Of a stretch of DNA of 28,166 bases, positions 8,624 to 17,161 are shown in pieces. The stretch is from NCBI GenBank assembly GCA_003533785.1, contig DQCR01000013.1:1-28166 (forward strand), in the 5' to 3' direction. The notes below the pieces were generated by a model. That model ran no database searches, was not told where the DNA came from, and saw nothing but the letters and a program-made list of their open reading frames with translations. Position numbers and translations under genes: made by a program. The first letter of the stretch is position 1. Each line of letters begins with the position of its first letter. Source of the DNA: Flavobacteriaceae bacterium. GTDB lineage: Bacteria > Bacteroidota > Bacteroidia > Flavobacteriales > Flavobacteriaceae.

Positions 8624-11473
8624 ATGCATCCAGACAGTTTTGAGAGTCGCCACTTAGGCCCTAATGAACAAGAAATAGCTAAAATGTTGAATCAGCTTCA
8701 GTTGGGAAGTGTAGAAGAATTGATTGCGCAAACCCTCCCCGACGCTATTCGATTGAAGAAACCAATGGCGCTAGCAGATGGAATTTCTGAACACCATTTT
8801 CTAAAAGAAATTCAAAATCTTGCCAATGACAATCTCCACTATGACTGCTATATTGGAATGGGGTATCATCCTGCTATTACTCCGGCAGTTATCCAGAGAA
8901 ATATTCTTGAAAATCCCGGGTGGTATACGGCCTATACTCCCTATCAAGCCGAGATTGCGCAAGGTCGTTTGGAAGCTATTTTCAATTTTCAAACCGTAGT
9001 TTGTGATCTCACTGGATTGCCCATTTCCAATGCCTCTTTATTGGATGAAAGTACTGCAGCAGCAGAAGCGATGAGCTTACTTTTTGCCGTTCGTAGTCGT
9101 GACCAAAAAAAACACAATAGCTGTCAGTTTTTTGTTGATACGGAAGTTCTGCCACAAACGCTTTCACTGCTGCAAACCCGGGCAGCCCCTCTTGGAATAG
9201 AATTGGTCGTGGGAGATTTGAATTCGGTAGAATTGAGTGCCAATTTCTTCGGTGCACTAATTCAATACCCTGGTAAAACAGGCGCCATTCCAAATCTCAA
9301 ATCTGATATTGAAATATGTAATGCTTTAGGTATCAAGGTTGCTGTTGCTGCCGACATACTTTCTTTACTTCTTTTGGAAGCGCCCGGAAGACTAGGAGCT
9401 GAAGTAGTCGTAGGTTCTACCCAACGCTTGGGAATTCCCCTAGGTTATGGAGGTCCACATGCGGCATATTTTGCTACCATTGATGACTATAAACGTCACG
9501 TTCCTGGGCGAATCATTGGACAGACCCGTGACATCGATGGCAACCCAGCACTTCGGATGGCTCTCCAAACGAGAGAGCAACACATTAAAAGAGATCGAGC
9601 CACCTCAAATATTTGTACAGCACAGGTATTACTTGCTGTGATGGCAGGTATGTATGCCGTTTATCACGGACCCGAGAAACTACGCGCCATAGCACAACAC
9701 ATACATCAGATGACTGTGCGTTTGGAAAAAAGCTTGAATAAATTAGGTTTTATTCAGCTCAATACCCATTTCTTTGACACCTTATTTATTGAGGTCAAAA
9801 GAGATGTTATCGAGCCTATTGCACTACGAAATCAAATCAATATTAACTATGTTGATGAGGATCGTATTAGCCTATCTCTCAATGAAACGACAGATGAAGA
9901 TAGCTTGCAGAAGATAGTAGCCTTGTTTGAAGAAGTTGCTGGAAAAACAATTGCCCTTTCGGACTCTACAACAGCATCTAGACTCCCATCAGATTTAATT
10001 CGAGCATGTGATTATCTCACCCATCCTGTCTTTAATTCGCATCATTCAGAAACAGCTTTGATGCGCTATATTAAACGTTTGGAAAGAAAAGATTTGGCAC
10101 TCAACCATTCTATGATATCCCTCGGATCCTGCACAATGAAATTGAATGCCGCCGTGGAAATGCTTCCCCTTAGTTGGTCACAATGGAATGGACTTCATCC
10201 CTTTGTACCTGTCAATCAAGCTGGGGGATATCAAAAAGTTCTTAAATCACTTGTACAACAACTCAATGAAATTACTGGTTTTGCGGCTACCTCCTTACAA
10301 CCCAATTCGGGAGCACAAGGTGAATATTCTGGCCTAATGGTCATTCGTGCCTATCACCAGTCGCGTGGGGATGATCACCGTAATATTTGTTTGATTCCTG
10401 CTTCAGCACATGGAACCAACCCCGCTTCAGCAGTGATGGCGGGTATGAAAGTCATTGTAACCAAAACAGATATTGAAGGGAATATTGATTGGGATGATCT
10501 TTCAGAAAAAGCCGCTCAACATGCAGAAAACTTGGCTGGGTTGATGATAACTTATCCTTCAACGCACGGAGTTTTCGAAAGTAAGATTAAAGATATTACT
10601 GGATTAATCCATAAGTACGGAGGTCAGGTGTACATGGATGGAGCCAATATGAATGCGCAAGTTGGATTGACCAGTCCTGCTCTTATTGGTGCAGATGTTT
10701 GTCATCTAAACCTTCATAAAACTTTTGCTATTCCTCACGGAGGAGGAGGACCTGGGGTTGGTCCTATTTGTGTAGCAGAACACTTAGCTTGTTTCCTTCC
10801 TACCAATCCTATAATCAAAACAGGAGGTGAACAAGGGATCACAGCAATTTCAGCGGCCCCATGGGGATCTGCGTTGGCTTGTTTGATTTCTTATGGATAC
10901 ATCCGTATGTTGGGTGGGCGTGGACTTACAAAAGCAACTGAAATAGCCATCTTAAACGCCAATTATATCAAAAAAAGATTGGAAGGTGCATTCGAAGTTC
11001 TTTATAGTGGAGAAAATGGACGCGCTGCTCATGAACTCATTATTGATTGTCGAGACTTCAAGGAGATCGGAATCGAGGTAACAGATATTGCTAAGCGATT
11101 GATGGACTATGGTTTCCATGCACCTACAGTTTCGTTTCCAGTGGCAGGGACGATGATGATCGAACCTACCGAAAGTGAAAATTTAGACGAAATAGATCGT
11201 TTTTGCGAAGCACTTATATCCATTCGGATGGAAATTGAAACCGCAGCTAACGATACTGTTTCGTTAGACTTGTTAAAGAATGCCCCACACACACAGCAAA
11301 TGATTACCAGTGATGAATGGCCTTTCCCATACAGTCGCAAAAAGGCCGCTTTCCCACTTCCTTTCGTTACTGAAAACAAGTTTTGGCCTAGTGTTAGAAG
11401 AGTCGATGAAGCTTTTGGGGATCGTAATTTGATATGCAGCTGTACCCCTATTGAATTACTAATAGAAAGCTGA
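8624..11473 (+). CDS. gcvP: Glycine dehydrogenase (decarboxylating), P protein of the glycine cleavage system
   Basis: A 949-residue, full-length fused P protein. It decarboxylates glycine with pyridoxal phosphate and passes the aminomethyl group to the lipoyl arm of the H protein. The amino terminus FESRHLGPNEQEIAKML is characteristic. GMGYHPAITPAVIQRNI, PYQAEIAQGRLEAIFNFQT, LGSCTMKLNAA and AHGTNPASA follow in the usual order. The cofactor lysine is residue 699 in HLNLHKTFAIPHGGGGPG. Both halves are present, unlike the split GcvPA/GcvPB form. gcvT and gcvH are not in this window, which is common in Flavobacteriia. It stands alone in its transcription unit. Confidence 0.97.
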   Translation: MHPDSFESRHLGPNEQEIAKMLNQLQLGSVEELIAQTLPDAIRLKKPMALADGISEHHFLKEIQNLANDNLHYDCYIGMGYHPAITPAVIQRNILENPGWYTAYTPYQAEIAQGRLEAIFNFQTVVCDLTGLPISNASLLDESTAAAEAMSLLFAVRSRDQKKHNSCQFFVDTEVLPQTLSLLQTRAAPLGIELVVGDLNSVELSANFFGALIQYPGKTGAIPNLKSDIEICNALGIKVAVAADILSLLLLEAPGRLGAEVVVGSTQRLGIPLGYGGPHAAYFATIDDYKRHVPGRIIGQTRDIDGNPALRMALQTREQHIKRDRATSNICTAQVLLAVMAGMYAVYHGPEKLRAIAQHIHQMTVRLEKSLNKLGFIQLNTHFFDTLFIEVKRDVIEPIALRNQININYVDEDRISLSLNETTDEDSLQKIVALFEEVAGKTIALSDSTTASRLPSDLIRACDYLTHPVFNSHHSETALMRYIKRLERKDLALNHSMISLGSCTMKLNAAVEMLPLSWSQWNGLHPFVPVNQAGGYQKVLKSLVQQLNEITGFAATSLQPNSGAQGEYSGLMVIRAYHQSRGDDHRNICLIPASAHGTNPASAVMAGMKVIVTKTDIEGNIDWDDLSEKAAQHAENLAGLMITYPSTHGVFESKIKDITGLIHKYGGQVYMDGANMNAQVGLTSPALIGADVCHLNLHKTFAIPHGGGGPGVGPICVAEHLACFLPTNPIIKTGGEQGITAISAAPWGSALACLISYGYIRMLGGRGLTKATEIAILNANYIKKRLEGAFEVLYSGENGRAAHELIIDCRDFKEIGIEVTDIAKRLMDYGFHAPTVSFPVAGTMMIEPTESENLDEIDRFCEALISIRMEIETAANDTVSLDLLKNAPHTQQMITSDEWPFPYSRKKAAFPLPFVTENKFWPSVRRVDEAFGDRNLICSCTPIELLIES

Positions 11474-11587
11474 TATACAATAATTTAAAATTAATCCCTA
11501 TTCAAGTTATTAAATCGTTGAATATCGTAGCGTTTTTTTAAGGTCTACCCTTCATCAAATCAAAACTATGAAATTCGTTCTCGTATT

Positions 11588-12646
11588 ATGGAAGTCAGAA
11601 TCATTGGTACCGGGGCCCACATACCCAATCGAGAACATAAGAACAACCAGTTTTTGGATAACCAATTTTTTGATGCTAATGGAGAATCGATTCCAAACAA
11701 CAATGAAGAGATTATTGAAAAATTTTCTTCTATCACTGGAATAAAAGAACGTAAATACACCGATCCCTCCTTAAACACTTCTGATTTAGCAGCTCAAGCC
11801 GCTAAAATTGCCATTGACGATGCTCAAATCGATCCAGAAAGCCTAGATTACATTATACTTGCCCAAAACGTTGGCGATATCACAGCCCACTCAGACCAAT
11901 CCGATGCCCTACCAAGTGTTGCTTCACGGGTAAAAGCTAAATTGGGGATCAACAATCCGAAATGTGTGGCTTATGATCTCATTTTTGGATGTCCCGGCTG
12001 GGTGGAAGGAATGATACATGCCAACGCTTTTATTAAAGCTGGAATGGCGAGTCGATGTCTCGTTATTGGATCCGAAACATTATCACGCGTGACTGATCCC
12101 CACGATCGAGATTCCATGATCTATGCCGATGGAGCAGGCGCTACAATTGTAGAAAAAAGTGATTCAATTCCTGGCATCCTCTCCCATGCTACAGCTACTT
12201 TTACGTCGGAAGGAGAGGCTGAATTTATTTTTATGGGGCCCTCCAACAAAAAAACAGATGATTCCACAAAATACATCAAAATGCAAGGAAGAAAGGTCTA
12301 TGAGTTTGCTCTCACTCAAGTACCCCTTGCCATGAAAGAATGTCTTGACAAAGCTGAAATCCCTATTAAAGAACTCAAAAAAATATTCATCCATCAGGCC
12401 AACCTCAAAATGGATGAGGCAATCATTAAACGATTTTATCGTCTTTACAAAACTCCTCCCCCAAATGATATTCTACCCATGAATATTGAGACCTTCGGAA
12501 ACAGTTCGGTAGCCACCATTCCCACCCTACTCGATCTCGTTCGAAAAACAAATTTTAAAAATCACAAAATTGAAAAAGGGGATATTATTCTATTTGCGAG
12601 TGTAGGTGCTGGGATGAACATCAATGCCATCACATATAAGGTGTAA
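11588..12646 (+). CDS. 3-oxoacyl-ACP synthase III / FabH-like ketoacyl synthase
   Basis: A 352-residue thiolase-fold enzyme with the complete Cys-His-Asn triad of KAS III: C135 in FGCPGWVEGM, H269 in FIHQAN, and N305 in TFGNSSVATIP. The amino terminus VRIIGTGAHIPN is typical. KAS III enzymes start fatty acid synthesis by condensing an acyl-CoA primer with malonyl-ACP. An insertion around 18-45 (rich in N, F and D) makes it longer than housekeeping FabH of about 320-330 residues. It may be a paralog with another primer or a role in special lipids. It is 42 bp upstream of an MlaE/MlaF lipid transporter pair on the same strand. Confidence 0.85.
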   Translation: MEVRIIGTGAHIPNREHKNNQFLDNQFFDANGESIPNNNEEIIEKFSSITGIKERKYTDPSLNTSDLAAQAAKIAIDDAQIDPESLDYIILAQNVGDITAHSDQSDALPSVASRVKAKLGINNPKCVAYDLIFGCPGWVEGMIHANAFIKAGMASRCLVIGSETLSRVTDPHDRDSMIYADGAGATIVEKSDSIPGILSHATATFTSEGEAEFIFMGPSNKKTDDSTKYIKMQGRKVYEFALTQVPLAMKECLDKAEIPIKELKKIFIHQANLKMDEAIIKRFYRLYKTPPPNDILPMNIETFGNSSVATIPTLLDLVRKTNFKNHKIEKGDIILFASVGAGMNINAITYKV

Positions 12647-12673
12647 TTAACGCCCCCATACCGTTTAAATTCT

Positions 12674-12681
12674 TAATTTTG
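12674..12681 (+). promoter_or_regulatory. Possible -7 box before the MlaE-like gene
   Basis: TAATTTTG matches TAnnTTTG but ends 7 nt before the start codon and has no visible -33 partner. It may be a chance match in AT-rich sequence, since the upstream FabH-like gene could supply read-through. Confidence 0.25.
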
Positions 12682-12688
12682 AGTAGCT

Positions 12689-13426
12689 ATGAAACTCTTC
12701 GTACACATAGGCCGCTACTTCATTATGATTCAAAAAATCTTTGAGAAGTTTACGAAATGGCCCATACTCAAAAAACTCATTCTAACTGATATTGAAACAT
12801 TAATTGTCGGCTCCCTAGGTATTGTTTCCTTCATTTCCTTTTTTGTGGGGGGAGTTGTTGCTATTCAAACGGCATTGAATATGGAAAATCCCTTATTGCC
12901 AAGAAACTTAATGGGCTTTGCTACGCGCCAATCTGTTATTTTAGAGTTTGCCCCAACCTTTATATCTGTTATCATGGCAGGAAAAGTTGGCTCATACATC
13001 ACTTCCAGTATTGGAACCATGCGAGTTACAGAACAAATTGATGCTCTTGAAATAATGGGTATCAATACCTACAATTATTTAATTTTTCCCAAAATCATCG
13101 CTCTTTTATTTTATCCCTTTGTGATTACTATTGCAATGTTTCTTGGGATTTTTGGTGGATATATTGCCTGCGTTTATGGAGGCTTTTCCTCTAGTGAAGA
13201 ATTTATTGATGGGATTCAATTGGATTTCATCCCTTTCCATGTCACCTATTCTTTTGTCAAAACATATTTATTTGCACTTCTTTTAGCCACTATTCCTTCC
13301 TATCACGGCTATTTTTTAAAAGGGGGTGCCTTGGACGTTGGGAAGGCCAGCACCACTTCGTTTGTCTGGACCAGTGTTGCAATTATTATAGTGAACTATA
13401 TGGTAACACAAATTCTTTTGACCTAA
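12689..13426 (+). CDS. MlaE-family ABC transporter permease
   Basis: A 245-residue inner-membrane permease of the MlaE (formerly DUF140) family. Residues about 45-70 and several later stretches are hydrophobic. The family core is visible as ATRQSVILEFAPTFISVIMA, then GKVGSYITSSIGTMRVTEQI and DALEIMGINTYNYLIFPKI. MlaE permeases move phospholipids or other hydrophobic molecules between the membranes of diderm bacteria. The first ATG was chosen because MKLFVHIGRYFIM is the usual start of Bacteroidota homologs. The ATPase gene starts 1 bp after the stop, so the two form a transporter unit. The substrate-binding MlaD partner is not next to it. Confidence 0.92.
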   Translation: MKLFVHIGRYFIMIQKIFEKFTKWPILKKLILTDIETLIVGSLGIVSFISFFVGGVVAIQTALNMENPLLPRNLMGFATRQSVILEFAPTFISVIMAGKVGSYITSSIGTMRVTEQIDALEIMGINTYNYLIFPKIIALLFYPFVITIAMFLGIFGGYIACVYGGFSSSEEFIDGIQLDFIPFHVTYSFVKTYLFALLLATIPSYHGYFLKGGALDVGKASTTSFVWTSVAIIIVNYMVTQILLT

Positions 13427-13427
13427 T

Positions 13428-14189
13428 ATGATTCAAGCCCAAAGTTTGTTCAAGTCTTTTGGAAACACAACCGTGTTGAAAGACATCTCTGCTACTTTTG
13501 ATAAGGGGAAAACAAATCTTATCATTGGGCAAAGTGGTTCGGGTAAAACTGTGTTTTTGAAGTGCTTGTTGGGACTTCATGAGATTGATCAAGGAAGTAT
13601 AAATTACAATGGCGTGTCTTTCGAAAAAATGAACCTTAAGGAGCGAACCCAATTGCGTCAAGACATTGGAATGGTGTTTCAAGGAAGCGCATTATTCGAC
13701 TCCATGTCAGTAGAGGAAAATATTATGTTCCCCTTAAAAATGCTTACGGAAAAGAGTAATGAAGAAATTAGAGAACGAACCAATGCCGTAATCAAACGTG
13801 TCAATCTAATCGATGCCAATGCCAAGCTCCCTTCTGAAATCTCAGGAGGCATGCAAAAAAGAGTAGCCATTGCACGGGCCATCGTGATGAATCCAAAATA
13901 CCTGTTTTGTGATGAACCCAATTCTGGATTAGATCCCAAAACAGCTATAATTATTGATAATCTCATTCAGGAAATTACCGAAGAATTTCAGATCACCACC
14001 GTAATTAATACGCATGATATGAATTCTGTGATGGAAATTGGTCAAAAAATTATTTTCCTTGAAAATGGAACCAAAGCATGGGAAGGGGATAAAGAAGAAA
14101 TTTTTGTGACAGATAATAAAGCCGTAGGTGATTTTGTTTATTCTTCTGAATTATTTAAAAAGGTTCGAGCAACTTATCGAAAAAAATAA
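13428..14189 (+). CDS. MlaF-like ABC transporter ATP-binding protein
   Basis: A 253-residue ATPase that would power the MlaE-like permease encoded one base upstream. Walker A is GQSGSGKT (34-41), the signature is SGGMQKR (139-145), Walker B is YLFCDEP (158-164), the D-loop SGLDP (166-170) and the switch histidine H196 in INTHDM. The form GGMQKR in place of GGQQQR is typical of the MlaF/Ttg2A/Mkl branch, which supports a lipid transport role. The unit appears to end after this gene, at a 46-bp convergent gap. Confidence 0.93.
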   Translation: MIQAQSLFKSFGNTTVLKDISATFDKGKTNLIIGQSGSGKTVFLKCLLGLHEIDQGSINYNGVSFEKMNLKERTQLRQDIGMVFQGSALFDSMSVEENIMFPLKMLTEKSNEEIRERTNAVIKRVNLIDANAKLPSEISGGMQKRVAIARAIVMNPKYLFCDEPNSGLDPKTAIIIDNLIQEITEEFQITTVINTHDMNSVMEIGQKIIFLENGTKAWEGDKEEIFVTDNKAVGDFVYSSELFKKVRATYRKK

Positions 14190-14192
14190 CTC

Positions 14193-14229
14193 AAGGCATA
14201 CTTTTAAAATAGGCGTTTGAAGATGCCCT
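14193..14229. terminator. Weak hairpin between convergent genes
   Basis: AAGGCAT and ATGCCCTT are imperfect inverted copies flanking an AT-rich loop in the 46-bp gap between the MlaF-like and SprT-like genes. It could end both transcripts, but the stem is short and interrupted and there is no strong T run. Confidence 0.25.
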
Positions 14230-14235
14230 TAATCC

Positions 14236-14832
14236 TTAAATTTTCTCTCTTTTAACCACTGCATGAGGACTAACTAAATATTTTTTATGACTTGGGAGTG
14301 CAGTGCATTCAAAGCGCTTTCTTCGTTGCGGGCCACGAATAAATTTTCTCCCATTAGTCAAAGTAAAAACCTCACCTTCATCCAATTCAAAGATATAAGT
14401 TTTGTCTGGGTTAGAATCATAGCGATGTAACGCACAAACCAAATTGAAATCCGTATCGGTTGCTGCTTTTGGATTTTTAAAGTGCGCAGCCAAGACAGCT
14501 AATAATTCTTTTGGGAAAATCTCTGGATGAAGTAGCGGCACCATTATCTCTTTATAGACTTGTTTCCATTCTGTCCCGTGGGGTTTTATTCTGTTGCCAA
14601 ATTTTTCAAAAGCGATGAAATGAGCAATTTCATGGAGGAGGGTAATTAAAAACCGATATGGATTATCTGTTTTATTTAATGTGATTTCGTGTTTACCATT
14701 CGAATGTAACCGGTAGTCTCCGTGCTTACTAAAACGCTCTTTAGTGATTTTAATCCCTAAAGGCCATTCAGCCATCAAGTTTTGAATGTATGGTTTTGAT
14801 TTTTCAGGTAGGGCTGCGAGTACCTCAGTCAT
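14236..14832 (-). CDS. SprT-like zinc metalloprotease-fold protein
   Basis: A 198-residue protein with LLHEIAHF, in which HEIAH (67-71) is the HExxH zinc site, and a third histidine H85 in RIKPHGTEWK. That spacing and the HG-x-x-W/F-K pattern are those of the SprT-like/Spartan fold. Most bacterial SprT proteins carry a carboxy-terminal zinc ribbon with CxxC pairs. Here the region after 120 has only isolated cysteines (in LVCALH and FECTAL), so a normal ribbon is lacking. Function is unknown; eukaryotic relatives digest DNA-protein crosslinks. It starts 6 bp after the dehydrogenase gene and is probably the last gene of the pdhA operon. Confidence 0.8.
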   Translation of the reverse strand: MTEVLAALPEKSKPYIQNLMAEWPLGIKITKERFSKHGDYRLHSNGKHEITLNKTDNPYRFLITLLHEIAHFIAFEKFGNRIKPHGTEWKQVYKEIMVPLLHPEIFPKELLAVLAAHFKNPKAATDTDFNLVCALHRYDSNPDKTYIFELDEGEVFTLTNGRKFIRGPQRRKRFECTALPSHKKYLVSPHAVVKREKI

Positions 14833-14838
14833 TATTCT

Positions 14839-15510
14839 CTAGGGTGTACTTTTAGCAACTGGAAGCACTTTTCCATTATATAACTCATGTCCCCGACAGG
14901 CGAAGTCCAATATGTATTCACCCATCTGAATTGCTGAAATTGGAGCCTTATAGCCTGGGAAAGCTTCTTCCAACATTTCCGTCTGTACAGCCCCTAAAGC
15001 AAGTGCATTAAAAGCTGGACCTGTTTCATTATATTCTTCTGCCAAAAGCTCTGTAAGTGTAATGACAGCACCCTTACTACTGCTGTAGGCAGCCAAGCCA
15101 GGGAATTTGGAACTCCCTTGAATTCCTCCCATGCTGGTAATAGAAAGTACATGTCCTGTTGATGATATAAAAGGAAGGGTGGTACGCGTTAATTCAGCCA
15201 AACCAAAAACATTGACGCGATATACGGATTCAAAAACTTCCCAGTCCGACTCTGAAAAAGGAGTTTGTTTTAAATAACCCGCGTTGTTGACTAGAAAGTC
15301 AACACAAATATTTTCTTTTTTCAGATACTCAACATAGGGCGATAGTGACTTTGGTTGGGAGAGATCTACTGAAAAAACGGTTACGCCAAGCTCTTGTAGT
15401 GGAACTGTATTACGAGAAAGAGCGATAACATGAAGGCCTTGTTTTTGTGCTAACCGTGTCAATTCAAATCCAATTCCTCTACTAGCACCACTGACTACAA
15501 TTGTTTTCAT
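14839..15510 (-). CDS. Short-chain dehydrogenase/reductase (SDR)
   Basis: A 223-residue classical SDR. The NAD(P)-binding loop GASRGIG is at residues 8-14 after the start MKTIVVS. NNAG marks the structural site, SITSMGG supplies the catalytic serine, and YSSSK carries the active-site tyrosine and lysine. A longer reading frame runs 20 codons upstream to 15570, into the end of pdhC, but that extension looks like no SDR amino terminus; the ATG at 15510 places the Rossmann loop at the usual position and leaves a 28-bp gap. The substrate cannot be told from sequence. It sits between pdhC and the SprT-like gene on the same strand. Confidence 0.85.
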   Translation of the reverse strand: MKTIVVSGASRGIGFELTRLAQKQGLHVIALSRNTVPLQELGVTVFSVDLSQPKSLSPYVEYLKKENICVDFLVNNAGYLKQTPFSESDWEVFESVYRVNVFGLAELTRTTLPFISSTGHVLSITSMGGIQGSSKFPGLAAYSSSKGAVITLTELLAEEYNETGPAFNALALGAVQTEMLEEAFPGYKAPISAIQMGEYILDFACRGHELYNGKVLPVAKSTP

Positions 15511-15538
15511 CTTACGAGTGCGATTGTTTAAACCAAGC

Positions 15539-17161
15539 TTAGGATACAAGCATGGTGATGGGGTTTTCAATAAATCCTCGAAGGGTCTGAAGAAATTGAG
15601 CTCCTGTAGCTCCGTCTACCGTCCGGTGATCACAAGCTAAAGTTAATTTCATCGTATTACCAATAACAATATCACCTTCTTTAACTACCGGTTTTTGCAC
15701 TATACTTCCAACAGAAAGAATTGCCGAATTGGGTTGATTAATTATGGAGGTGAATTCTTGAATACCAAACATTCCTAAATTAGATATGGTGAAGGTACTT
15801 CCTTCCATTTCTGCTGGAGTCAATTTTTTGTTTCGAGCTCTCGAAGCAAAATCTTTCACCTGAAGGCCAATCTGAGGCAAAGCCAACTCGTTAGCAAATT
15901 TTAATACGGGTACTAGAAGTCCGTCTTCTACGGCTACAGCTACGCCCACATGAACGTGATGATTGTGCACAATTTTATCGTCATACCACTGAGAATTTAC
16001 TTCCGGGTGGATTTTCAATGCCATTCCAGCGGCTTTGATCACAATATCATTAAAAGATATTTTAGTATCAGGCAGGCTGTTATATTGCGTTCGGAAAGCG
16101 ATGGCAGCATCCATATTGTACTCAACACCTAGATAATAGTGAGGTGCTGAAAATTTTGATGCGGATAAGCGTTTGGCAATCGTTTTCCGCATTTGACTAT
16201 TGGCCAGTTCGGTGATTTGTTCCACTCCTGCAGCTTGCTGAATTCCGACAGTGCCTCTGGGCTGGTAGGACTCAATATCTTTTTTGACAATTCGTCCGTG
16301 ATCACCTGTCCCTTGAATATGGGATAAATTAATCCCTTTTTCAGCAGCGATTTTCTTAGCCAATGGAGACGCAATGATTCTTCCGTTAGGAGTTGGTATA
16401 CTAGCAGGAGGGCTAGAAACTTCTTTTTTGTCTTGAACGGGAGGAGGGGCTGCTGCTGTTTTTTCAGAAATGCTAGCCGTCTCTGGAGATTTGTTCTCTG
16501 TGGCCGATGGTACAGATACTTCAGTTGCAGAAGCCAAAACGGCTGCCACATCGGTGCCCTCTGGACCTATTACTGCAAGAACAGCATCAACAGGAGCTGA
16601 TTCTCCTTCCTGGATTCCTATATAAAGTAATAGACCCGAATAGAAGGATTCAAATTCCATCGTGGCCTTGTCGGTCTCAATTTCAGCTAATATATCTCCT
16701 TCTTGAACAGTGTTTCCAACTTTTTTTAGCCAAGTGGCAACAGTACCTTCTTCCATCGTATCACTCAAACGTGGCATTTTTACAATCTGAACTCCTTCTG
16801 GAACAGGTGTGGGAATTGTATCTGTTTTTTCCTTTGGCTCTGGAGTTGTTGATTGAGATACCTCTTCTTGACTTTCATTAACCGATGGCATTTCATTACT
16901 TAATAGAGCTGAAATATCCTCGCCTTTTTCACCCACTATAGCTAACAGGGTATCTACAGGAGCTGAAGCTCCCTCTTGAATTCCAATGTGAAGCAATTCA
17001 CCTTCGTAGAAAGCTTCAAATTCCATAGTCGCTTTATCGGTCTCAATTTCAGCTAAAATGTCACCTTCCTTAATGCTATCGCCAACTTTTTTGAACCATT
17101 GGGCTACGGTACCCTCCTCCATTGTATCACTCAATCGAGGCATGTTAATCACTTCTGCCAT
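15539..17161 (-). CDS. pdhC: Pyruvate dehydrogenase E2, dihydrolipoamide acetyltransferase, two lipoyl domains
   Basis: A 540-residue E2 that transfers acetyl groups from its lipoyl arm to CoA. Two tandem lipoyl domains are visible (about 1-80 and 124-205), each with ETDKATMEFE, where K43 and K165 are the lipoylated lysines. An acidic and proline-rich linker leads to the peripheral subunit-binding domain (262-298, ASPLAKKIAAEKG). The catalytic domain ends with HRTVDGATG, with H512 and D516 as active-site residues. Its ATG follows directly on the TAG stop of pdhA, so translation of E1-alpha and E2 is probably coupled. Two lipoyl domains rather than one is common in Flavobacteriia. Confidence 0.95.
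   Translation of the reverse strand: MAEVINMPRLSDTMEEGTVAQWFKKVGDSIKEGDILAEIETDKATMEFEAFYEGELLHIGIQEGASAPVDTLLAIVGEKGEDISALLSNEMPSVNESQEEVSQSTTPEPKEKTDTIPTPVPEGVQIVKMPRLSDTMEEGTVATWLKKVGNTVQEGDILAEIETDKATMEFESFYSGLLLYIGIQEGESAPVDAVLAVIGPEGTDVAAVLASATEVSVPSATENKSPETASISEKTAAAPPPVQDKKEVSSPPASIPTPNGRIIASPLAKKIAAEKGINLSHIQGTGDHGRIVKKDIESYQPRGTVGIQQAAGVEQITELANSQMRKTIAKRLSASKFSAPHYYLGVEYNMDAAIAFRTQYNSLPDTKISFNDIVIKAAGMALKIHPEVNSQWYDDKIVHNHHVHVGVAVAVEDGLLVPVLKFANELALPQIGLQVKDFASRARNKKLTPAEMEGSTFTISNLGMFGIQEFTSIINQPNSAILSVGSIVQKPVVKEGDIVIGNTMKLTLACDHRTVDGATGAQFLQTLRGFIENPITMLVS

Noticed and set aside
15510..15570. Longer start for the short-chain dehydrogenase
   Set aside because: The 20 extra residues overlap the end of pdhC, and the Rossmann loop would be too far from the start. 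ATG 15510 fits the family.
16129..16881. Additional open frames on both strands within pdhC
   Set aside because: They lie wholly within a clear E2 gene, in other frames, with low-complexity translations (rich in L, P, Q). They are by-products of its repetitive linker and lipoyl repeats.
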